Origin: Alphaproteobacteria bacterium
Lineage (GTDB): Bacteria > Pseudomonadota > Alphaproteobacteria > G02398745 > G023898745
Direction of reading: 5' to 3'
Length of the DNA stretch: 7,591 nucleotides
NCBI GenBank assembly: GCA_027366195.1
Contig: DAHXKW010000126.1
Span: forward strand, 1-7,591
How positions within the stretch are numbered: the first letter of the stretch is position 1; each line of letters opens with the position of its first letter. Positions 1 to 4,202 of this stretch are shown piece after piece. The position numbers and the translations under genes were made by a program. The notes under the pieces were generated by a model that saw only the letters and a list, made by a program, of their open reading frames with translations, had not been told where the DNA came from and did not search any database.

Positions 1-800
1 GGTCTGTCATCGTACATACGACGCATCCAACCAGAAGCCAAAGCCACAGGAAAGTCGTACAAAATATAAATTAAGGGGATAAAATGAAGCGGCATACCCA
101 GTTCATAACAACGATGTCCCATAAACTGTTCACCAAATCGCCCTAAAGATAGTAAAAATATAAGACAGAATATGACCCATAAAGTCCCTGGGATACTTTT
201 AATCGACTGTAAAGATATGGTTTGTTTTTCATACTTCAGGTCTTTAGGTAGTTTAATCCACATAATAATGATGAAAGTGGCTAAAAGAGTAGGGAAAGCA
301 GCAAATAGATATAAAATTTTAAAATTATGGCCGATTTGCCATAAAAACAAAGAGGCAAGGATGCACCCCAAAGAAGCGCCTGACCCCCATGCAATCTGTT
401 TCCAGGCAAATCCAAGGCCAGCCGTATTTTGTTTTTGTATGGTGCTGATATAAGCATCTGAAGGTACGGCACGCATGCCTTTTGTGATGCGTTCAAAAGT
501 GCGTATATAAAATGTGCCCAAAAAAGAGGTTGTGTAGCCCAGCAATGGCTTCGTAGCGCCAGATAGTAAGGATCCAATGATAAGTAGTATTTTGTGGCTT
601 TTGAAAAGATCTACAAATACGCCAGATAAGATGTTGGTTAAGTGCATGGCTAGGGTTGAATACGCCTGAAGTGCCCCTAGTGTCATTTTTGAAAAATGTA
701 AATATTGTTCTTGGTATAAAGACAAAGAACTATAGACCATCAGGGTGGACATGCTCCACAAAAAATTTACTGTGCACATTGCCAAAAGGCCACGTGGCAT
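1..800 (-). CDS. MFS-family transporter, 3' end outside the window
   Basis: The minus strand is open from an ATG at 800 to the window edge, giving 266 codons with no stop. The product is very hydrophobic, with repeated membrane segments such as VIFCLIFLLSLGRFGEQF and HFIPLIYILYDFPVALASGW. A degenerate MFS motif A (SGVFVDLFKSHK, about residues 57-68) follows the second predicted membrane segment. The LGRFGEQF stretch followed by a loop, a helix and SGWMRRMYDD resembles the start of the second half of major facilitator permeases. The family consists of inner-membrane secondary transporters; the substrate cannot be read from sequence. No clear Shine-Dalgarno precedes ATG 800, and an in-frame TAA lies at 829-831. 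A second ATG at 864 opens another frame (MELELQPKLATITQY) that could be the displaced true N-terminus, so a frameshift near 815-830 is possible. Family assignment is fairly sure; intactness is not. Confidence 0.8.
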   Translation of the reverse strand, partial: MPRGLLAMCTVNFLWSMSTLMVYSSLSLYQEQYLHFSKMTLGALQAYSTLAMHLTNILSGVFVDLFKSHKILLIIGSLLSGATKPLLGYTTSFLGTFYIRTFERITKGMRAVPSDAYISTIQKQNTAGLGFAWKQIAWGSGASLGCILASLFLWQIGHNFKILYLFAAFPTLLATFIIIMWIKLPKDLKYEKQTISLQSIKSIPGTLWVIFCLIFLLSLGRFGEQFMGHRCYELGMPLHFIPLIYILYDFPVALASGWMRRMYDDR

Positions 801-883
801 AAGTACAGCCCATGAAGTGGTACTGCGTTATTGTAGCAAGTTTTGGTTGGAGCTCAAGTTCCATAAGTTATATTAAGCGCAAC

Positions 884-948
884 CTGTTTTCCCGGGCGTT
901 ACAGGTTCTTAGGCGAAGCCTTTAGAACCTGTTAGAACCGGGATCTAG
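884..948 (+). repeat. Family 1 palindromic element, copy R1 (core A)
   Basis: The copy runs from the CTG of CTGTTTTCCCGGG to the TAG of CCGGGATCTAG. Inside, ACAGGTTCT and AGAACCTGT form a perfect 9-bp stem, and GGC-GAA-GCC forms a smaller hairpin at the tip. From 888 to 950 it matches R3 (1721-1783) with a single difference (T946 against C1779). It lies just upstream of the MFS gene on its minus strand and upstream of the GIY-YIG gene on the plus strand, so it may be in either leader. Confidence 0.9.
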
Positions 949-1008
949 TTCTTTACTTTATTTTCATTTCTCAGTCATAGGCTATAAAAAAGCTTCATTC
1001 TTTTACAT

Positions 1009-1290
1009 ATGCCTTATTACGTTTACATTCTTGCCTCTAAACGTAATGGAACCTTGTATATTGGTATGACAGGGGATCTTGCTGAACGCATAATGCAACA
1101 TAAACAAAAGCATGTAAAAGGTTTCACCCAGCGTTACAACGTCTACAATTTAGTCTACGTACAAGAATTTGAACGAGTAGAAGATGCTCAGGCTAATGAA
1201 TACAGGATGAAAAGGTGGAGGCGGGCATGGAAATTAGAATTGATAGAATCTACTAATCCTCAATGGGAAGATCTTAGTTACACATTATGA
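1009..1290 (+). CDS. Small GIY-YIG domain nuclease-like protein
   Basis: The 93-residue product is a stand-alone GIY-YIG domain of the kind often annotated as GIY-YIG endonuclease (COG2827/UPF0213-like). The first element is YVYIL at residues 4-8 and the second LYIG at 16-19. They are followed by R27 and H31 in the first helix and E64 in ANEYRMKRWRRAWK, which fit the usual catalytic Arg, His and metal-binding Glu. Length and ending match the family, so the gene appears intact. Family members are predicted to cut DNA, but the cellular role of this small class is not settled. There is no good Shine-Dalgarno before the ATG; TATAAA at 983-988 could be a -10. The gene is bracketed by R1 (884-948) and R2 (1299-1364) in opposite orientation, with R2 beginning 9 bp after the stop, which suggests a functional or evolutionary link with the repeats. 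Confidence 0.9.
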   Translation: MPYYVYILASKRNGTLYIGMTGDLAERIMQHKQKHVKGFTQRYNVYNLVYVQEFERVEDAQANEYRMKRWRRAWKLELIESTNPQWEDLSYTL

Positions 1291-1404
1291 ATGAAGAGCT
1301 GGATCCCGGTTCATAACTGACTCTAAGTCCTTCGGACAAGAGTCAGTAACGCCCGGGAAATCAGACTGCACAACTTCAAAAAAACCATTCTGTATCAAGG
1401 CCAT
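1285..1404 (-). pseudogene. 39-codon ORF overlapping the RHH gene; possible toxin remnant
   Basis: An ATG at 1402-1404 overlaps the last codons and TGA of the upstream minus-strand gene (1395-1616), a coupling typical of toxin-antitoxin pairs. The product begins MALIQNGFFEVVQSDF and then reads in frame through the whole of palindromic element R2 (VTDSCPKDLESVMNRDP) to a TAA at 1285-1287. It is far too short for a toxin such as MazF or RelE, and only about the first twelve residues come from outside the repeat. It could be a toxin gene truncated by R2, or an accidental ORF. The family cannot be identified. Confidence 0.3.
1299..1364 (-). repeat. Family 1 palindromic element, copy R2 (core B)
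   Basis: On the minus strand it runs CTGATTTCCCGGGCG to CCGGGATCCAG. The inner stem is ACTGACTCT with AGAGTCAGT (9 bp, perfect), capped by GTCC-GAA-GGAC. The core differs from R1 and R3 on both arms but agrees with R4. Its outer end, AACGCCCGGGAAA at 1348-1360, is the exact inverted complement of 888-900 in R1. Similarity to R3 extends outward to about 1381. Confidence 0.9.
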
Positions 1405-1616
1405 GTCCATTCTGATTCATCAAATTTATTAGAAAAATTTAACCAAGCATTTTGCAAGTTATCTTTTGCAAAATCATGAAACTTTTGCTCTGATTTAAGC
1501 GCTTTGGCCGTAAGCTCTTCAATCAAAGCGGGAATTTCTATTTTTTTCTGATGAGCAATATGTGCTAACAATCCTGCCATTTCAGGGGGGAAATGCACAT
1601 GAAAATCGGATCGCAT
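1395..1616 (-). CDS. Small ribbon-helix-helix-like protein, possible antitoxin
   Basis: The 73-residue product starts MRSDFHVHFPPEMAGLLAHI. A short strand (residues 4-9) is followed by PPEM and a helix (about 10-23), then a polar turn and a second helix (about 28-42: IPALIEELTAKAL). This is the spacing of ribbon-helix-helix DNA-binding proteins, including many antitoxins that repress their own operon. The C-terminal tail (NAWLNFSNKFDESEW) would be the toxin-binding part if it is an antitoxin. Its stop is overlapped by the start of a 39-codon ORF that is probably a broken partner. The gene lies between R2 and R3, whose facing ends form 36-bp inverted arms (1346-1381 and 1700-1735). There is no strong Shine-Dalgarno next to the ATG; AGGAAG lies about 20 nt upstream. 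The RHH fold is a judgement from pattern, not from alignment. Confidence 0.6.
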   Translation of the reverse strand: MRSDFHVHFPPEMAGLLAHIAHQKKIEIPALIEELTAKALKSEQKFHDFAKDNLQNAWLNFSNKFDESEWTWP

Positions 1617-1716
1617 AACTATTTTTCTGGTTCTTTCTTCCTAATCATTGTATCCCGATTTATTATGTTTGGTCACGTTTTAGTTTAGCAGGTGAGGGCT
1701 TTTGAGGTTGTACAAT

Positions 1717-1781
1717 CTGATTTCCCGGGCGTTACAGGTTCTTAGGCGAAGCCTTTAGAACCTGTTAGAACCGGGATCCAG
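1717..1781 (+). repeat. Family 1 palindromic element, copy R3 (core A)
   Basis: It runs CTGATTTCCCGGG to CCGGGATCCAG with the 9-bp stem ACAGGTTCT/AGAACCTGT and tip GGC-GAA-GCC. It is a near-identical direct repeat of R1 833 bp away. The flank at 1700-1716 matches the flank of R2 in inverted orientation (33 of 36 positions over 1700-1735), so homology goes beyond the palindrome. Confidence 0.9.
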
Positions 1782-1911
1782 TTTAGGAAGTTTGTTGGAG
1801 TTGAAGTTAATGCCGGCAATGGTCTCGGTTTGATTCATACGCTTTTGTGTTTTTCCCATTGACCTGCAAGCTTGCTGTATGATGACTTGCTGTTACCTAT
1901 ACCACCGGGAT

Positions 1912-1938
1912 GTCATCCTCGCGGAAGCGAGAATCCAC
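1912..1938 (-). repeat. Family 2 palindromic unit, single copy
   Basis: It runs GTCATCCTCGCGGAAGCGAG and on to AATCCA. The stem TCCTCGC/GCGAGAA has one C-A mismatch and a GGAA loop. It has the same length and end sequences (GTCAT and ATCCA) as the units at 3577-3603 and, reverse-complemented, 3621-3647 and 7513-7539. It resembles the widespread GTCATTCCCGC...GCGGGAATCCA palindromes of many proteobacteria. No partner unit follows. Confidence 0.8.
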
Positions 1939-2034
1939 TAGTCTTCGTTCAGTCGCCGTAATTTTGCATTATCTGTGAACTTTTTAATAAAAACAACAAA
2001 ATCATTTTTTCTATATATTAAATAATTACCATAG

Positions 2035-2097
2035 CTGATTCCCCGGAAGTTAGAAGCTGTATAAGCGTAGCGAAAACCTGTAATGCCGGTGGAATCA
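2035..2097 (+). repeat. Family 1 palindromic element, degenerate copy R7
   Basis: It starts AGCTGATTCCCCGGAAGTTA (from 2033), almost the same as the start of R5 on the other strand, and it shares the TAGCGA loop segment of R5. It ends in CCGGTGGAATC instead of CCGGGATCC. The inner arms no longer pair well, so this copy appears to be decaying. Confidence 0.65.
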
Positions 2098-2183
2098 AAT
2101 CACGTGTACCTTCCTAATACTTAATCTTATAAACTCAAGGTTACAGGTTGGTTAATGAAATTTTTTCCCTATGTTTGTCTTTT

Positions 2184-2199
2184 TTAACCTTTTGTTAAC
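2184..2199 (+). promoter_or_regulatory. CtrA-type binding site, TTAA-N7-TTAAC
   Basis: TTAACCTTTTGTTAAC matches the full alphaproteobacterial CtrA consensus exactly. It lies about 97-112 bp upstream of the start at 2296. A second near-match, TTAA-N7-TTAG, is at 2230-2244, and further TTAAC half-sites are at 2222 and 2230. In CtrA-activated promoters the site usually overlaps the -35 region, which fits a -10 of TATATA at 2210-2215. Confidence 0.55.
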
Positions 2200-2228
2200 T
2201 TGACAGACCTATATAGGGTTGTTAACTT
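2200..2228 (+). promoter_or_regulatory. Candidate sigma-70 type promoter for the 2296-3177 gene
   Basis: A perfect -35 hexamer TTGACA (2200-2205) is followed after 17 bp by TAACTT (2223-2228), a weak -10. The alternative is a -10 of TATATA at 2210-2215 that depends on the CtrA site rather than a -35 box. TTGTTAACTTG is repeated at 2192-2202 and 2219-2229. The leader would be about 60-80 nt. Confidence 0.45.
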
Positions 2229-2251
2229 GTTAACGTGAAATTAGTTCAGTC

Positions 2252-2278
2252 CACCGTACCTTGAATATGGTGTTTTTT
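2252..2278 (+). terminator. Terminator-like hairpin in the leader of the 2296-3177 gene
   Basis: CACCGTA (2252-2258) and TATGGTG (2266-2272) pair over 7 bp with one G-U wobble, have a 7-nt loop, and are followed at once by six T residues. The hairpin ends 17 nt before the start codon and just before the AAGGAG ribosome site. Since no gene precedes it on this strand, it could act as an attenuator or be a coincidence. Confidence 0.45.
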
Positions 2279-2295
2279 GATAAGGAGCAATTAGT

Positions 2296-3177
2296 ATGTT
2301 AGGTTATTTGTTATTTACAACGATTTCAGCTTTTGGTGGTAGTAGACAGAGACCTCAATCGCATGCTGCAGCTGCACAGTTGGAATCAAGAAGTACTGAG
2401 CATCAACATCGTGTTTTGAGCTCGGACGGTCGAGCTGAATCAGCGGGTGCTACCGCAGTTGCGGTACATCAGACTCAAAATCAACAATCTGCCGCACCTG
2501 CTACTTCAGGCACGGGAGTGATGTTGACTAAGGATGTTTTAGAGGCTCATCCAGTTTACAAGACAGCGCTCTTTGGTGCTAAAAAGGCGGCTAAGGCAGA
2601 GGCTGTAGCAGAAAATGCAGCAGCAATACAGAAATTGCAGGATGATGTTACACAAGTGCGGCAGCAGCTTGATTCAGCCAATAAACTTGTAGATCTATTA
2701 AAAACTGCTATTATTGATGCAGGAGGTTTCGACGCAAGTGATGCTGTTATTGCGGATGTGCGCAAAATAGATTCAGACTTAGCCGATGAGATTACATCAA
2801 AGGCAGCCCCGGCGGCAGACCCAGCTCAACTTGCAGCGGAGGCACAAGCTGCCGGGCAAGTTTTTTATACTAAGTTTAATGGGCAGTTTACGGCTGATCA
2901 GTTGAGTGCGGTTACCAAATATTTAGCAGGGGCTCCTGATGTTCAGAGCAGACTAGCAGAAAGTGATCCAGCGAAGAAAGATGCGGCTATTACAGAAATA
3001 GCTACTAATTTAGAAATGAACAAAGTGGATGGTGCTGATGGACTAACTGATGCTGAGAGAGCAGATCTAGTAACCCGTATCCTTGCTGCACTAGGATCGC
3101 AAGAGTATAAAGATATGGCTGGTGCTAACGCAAGATTAGCGCAACCAGGCGGTGCGATAGGATTGGAAACAGCCTAA
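2296..3177 (+). CDS. Alanine-rich helical protein of unknown function, 293 residues
   Basis: I do not recognise a family. The ATG is supported by AAGGAG at 2282-2287, eight bases upstream. The N-terminus (MLGYLLFTTISAFGG) is a short hydrophobic stretch with no basic residue, so it could be a weak export signal or a membrane anchor, but not a convincing one. Residues 16-75 are rich in Gln, Ser, Ala and His and look disordered. Residues about 95-140 (KKAAKAEAVAENAAAIQKL and on through VRQQLDSANKLVDLLKTAI) have heptad-like spacing and probably form a coiled coil. The rest is helical and rich in Ala and Asp, ending in a Gly/Ala tail. The CtrA-type site and leader hairpin suggest regulated expression. 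No operon partner is visible. A secreted or surface protein specific to a host-associated lineage is one reading, based only on composition. Confidence 0.75.
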   Translation: MLGYLLFTTISAFGGSRQRPQSHAAAAQLESRSTEHQHRVLSSDGRAESAGATAVAVHQTQNQQSAAPATSGTGVMLTKDVLEAHPVYKTALFGAKKAAKAEAVAENAAAIQKLQDDVTQVRQQLDSANKLVDLLKTAIIDAGGFDASDAVIADVRKIDSDLADEITSKAAPAADPAQLAAEAQAAGQVFYTKFNGQFTADQLSAVTKYLAGAPDVQSRLAESDPAKKDAAITEIATNLEMNKVDGADGLTDAERADLVTRILAALGSQEYKDMAGANARLAQPGGAIGLETA

Positions 3178-3239
3178 AGTCACACAGCAAGAAGAGCTGC
3201 GCAAGTAGCTTAACTTAATATTTGCACGTAGGCTTTTTT
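3171..3239 (+). terminator. Possible terminator after the 293-residue gene
   Basis: AGCCTA around the stop codon can pair with TAGGCT just before a run of seven T residues (3233-3239). A weaker inner stem is formed by GCGCAA and TTGCAC. The loop is long and the inner stem has a mismatch, so this is a tentative call. Confidence 0.35.
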
Positions 3240-3531
3240 TAAAGCTTTTTATTTTCAAGTAGTAAAAATGTGATTTTTAAAGTTTCCTCATTTGGAAAGT
3301 GTTACTAATCCTTTAATCATCAAAAGTTCAATGAAGTTGTTATATCGGATCAAATTCAAGACATAGAGATCATAGAACTTGATGAAGAACTGTTTTCCTG
3401 CAAAAAAAACTTAACAAAGTCTACGTATAGCTTGCCGTTGATGGGAATCGCGGGGACTTATAAAGCTGTTGATTTCGAAGTCAGGCACCTCAAGGCAAGG
3501 GGATTTGAAGCCTATAAAGGTTTAGCAGATA

Positions 3532-3703
3532 TAGCTAATCCCTTGTAAAATAGTTATGTCAATTATTTCCTGGGTTGTCATTCCCGCGAAGGCGGGAATC
3601 CATCGATTGCCAGGTGTTTAATGGATCCTCGCTTACACGAGGATGACGACTTAACAATGATCTGGATTCGCAATTACATAACTATTTAATACGGGATTAG
3701 CTA
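3532..3703. mobile_element. 172-bp MITE-like element with terminal inverted repeats and TA duplication
   Basis: The left end (3532-3559) starts TAGCTAATCCC and continues to AATAGTTATGT; the right end (3676-3703, complement) starts identically and ends identically, with three mismatches over 28 positions. A further AATT matches after a one-base gap. TA dinucleotides flank both ends (3530-3531 and 3704-3705), the target duplication made by IS630/Tc1-mariner transposases. There is no transposase inside; the centre holds a paired family 2 palindrome (3577-3647). It would therefore be a non-autonomous element moved by a transposase encoded elsewhere. Confidence 0.6.
3577..3647. repeat. Family 2 paired palindrome (two 27-bp units, 17-bp spacer)
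   Basis: Unit one (3577-3603) has the stem TTCCCGC/GCGGGAA; unit two (3621-3647) has the stem ATCCTCG/CGAGGAT. They face each other across a 17-bp spacer, with GTCAT at the outer ends and ATCCAT/ATGGAT at the inner ends. The layout is the same as at 7453-7539 although stems and spacer differ in sequence. The pair sits inside the MITE-like element. Confidence 0.85.
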
Positions 3704-3796
3704 TATGTTCCGCCTTGTAAGTTTGTTGGCTACAGAATAGTATCTTAGATTTAATTAGTAATTTTAGGTTATTTGAAATGCCTGTTGAAAGGTATC

Positions 3797-3902
3797 CGTT
3801 CACGGGGTTGGGTAAAATCTTGAAAGCTTGATGGATCTGCTTTCCCGGTCTTTACTGATTCTTGTCCGAAGGACTTAGAGTCAGTTATGAACCGGGATCG
3901 AG
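3797..3902 (+). repeat. Family 1 palindromic element R4 (core B, 3837-3902) with homologous flank
   Basis: The element proper is CTGCTTTCCCGG to CCGGGATCGAG, with stem ACTGATTCT/AGAGTCAGT (one G-T wobble) and tip GTCC-GAA-GGAC. The preceding 40 bases (from GTAT at 3797) match, in inverted orientation, the flank of R5 (shared blocks GTTCACGGG, TAAAAT and AAAGC), so the conserved unit here is larger than the palindrome. Confidence 0.8.
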
Positions 3903-3950
3903 GCATAAAAAGATATCATCATGCCATTATTTTATTGACGATTATGTTTT

Positions 3951-4072
3951 CTGGGTCCCGGATAGTAAGAAAATCTAATCGCTACACGAAAGATTTTCTA
4001 ACTTCCGGGAAAGCAGCTCTAGCAAGGCTTTGAAATTTTATGTAATCCCGTGAACACATACGCTTTATAAGC
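3951..4072 (-). repeat. Family 1 palindromic element R5 (core C, 3951-4016) with homologous flank
   Basis: On the minus strand the element reads CTGCTTTCCCGGAAGTTAG to CCGGGACCCAG. The stem AGAAAATCT/AGATTTTCT is perfect over 9 bp and the tip is TCG-TGTAG-CGA. The flank out to 4072 is homologous to that of R4, making a large imperfect inverted repeat across 3797-4072 with 48 bp between the two cores. Confidence 0.8.
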
Positions 4073-4164
4073 CTATAAAAAATTTTACCAAACCACGTAA
4101 CGCCTACATAGAAGGTACAGCTTATTTAGAAGGAATTATAATCAAATCAATTAAGTTGTAGAAA

Positions 4165-4191
4165 ATGGATTTTCGTTTTCACGAAAATGAC
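4165..4191. terminator. Hairpin after the barrel-protein gene; variant family 2 unit
   Basis: ATTTTCGT (4169-4176) pairs perfectly with ACGAAAAT (4181-4188) around a 4-base loop, which is GAAA on the minus strand. The ends ATGGAT and ATGAC and the 27-bp length mark it as a family 2 unit whose GC-rich stem has been replaced by an AT-rich one on both arms. It begins 11 bp past the stop of the minus-strand gene. The minus strand has no long U tract after it except partly TTTTCT, so a terminator or RNA-protecting role is a guess. Confidence 0.5.
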
Positions 4192-4202
4192 ACGTCAAAA
4201 AA

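Larger units (their letters stand above)
1617..2183. other. Gene-poor region holding repeats only
   Basis: No convincing gene lies here. It contains R3 (1717-1781), a single family 2 unit (1912-1938) and the degenerate family 1 copy R7 (2035-2097). Short minus-strand frames around 1755-1900 resemble coding remnants (for example GNSKSSYSKLAGQWEKHKSV and a 34-residue ORF from 1859) but cannot be assigned. The stretch 1981-2030 is very AT-rich. Confidence 0.6.
3270..3740 (+). pseudogene. Broken gene of unknown family, interrupted by a MITE
   Basis: A frame with protein-like composition is open from 3309 to the TAA at 3546-3548; it includes VVISDQIQDIEIIELDEEL and AVDFEVRHLKARGFEAYKG. It has no ATG at its start. 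Upstream in the same frame a GTG at 3270 leads to a TAA at 3306-3308, so the N-terminus seems to carry a nonsense change. The 3' end is read from inside the inverted-repeat element at 3532-3703. Removing that element together with one TA restores the same frame, which continues ADMFRLVSLLATE to a TAG at 3738-3740. I cannot name the protein. The restored tail is short enough that chance remains possible. Confidence 0.5.
3178..4202. other. Non-coding stretch of decayed genes and repeats
   Basis: About 1 kb without an intact gene. It carries the broken gene and MITE (3270-3740), the R4/R5 inverted pair (3797-4072) and a hairpin unit (4165-4191). Small frames include a 17-codon ORF at 3778-3831 that ends at the edge of R4, and an ATG-less 35-codon frame at 4054-4158 (KPRNAYIEGTAYLEG) that may be a further gene remnant. 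None can be assigned. Confidence 0.6.

Noticed and set aside
172..453. Open frame of 93 codons on the plus strand
   Set aside because: It is antisense to the MFS transporter frame, has no ribosome site, and its composition reflects the complement of hydrophobic codons.
281..577. 98-codon minus-strand ORF
   Set aside because: It is an out-of-frame shadow of the MFS gene; the neighbouring frame reads as a continuous transporter and is open from 800 to 1.
1299..1364. R2 as the intrinsic terminator of the GIY-YIG gene
   Set aside because: The hairpin is strong and follows the stop closely, but no T tract follows it on the plus strand.
884..1781. R1, R2 and R3 as a CRISPR array
   Set aside because: Only three repeats, in alternating orientation, with gene-sized and unequal spacing.
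1755..1859. 34-codon minus-strand ORF ending inside R3
   Set aside because: Its C-terminus (LDPGSNRF) is just R3 sequence and recurs from R1 in the same way; there is no ribosome site or known family.
2556..2765. 69-codon minus-strand ORF
   Set aside because: It is antisense to the coiled-coil region of the 2296-3177 gene; Ala/Ser richness comes from the complement of GC-rich codons.
3532..3703. The MITE-like element as part of family 2
   Set aside because: The paired family 2 copy at 7453-7539 has no TAGCTAATCCC ends or flanking TA, so the outer repeats are a separate element.
3834..4031. A frame open through both R4 and R5 (from ATG 3887, 48 codons: MNRDRGIKRYHHAII...)
   Set aside because: It is mostly palindromic element sequence, has no ribosome site, and the spacer has no protein-like character.
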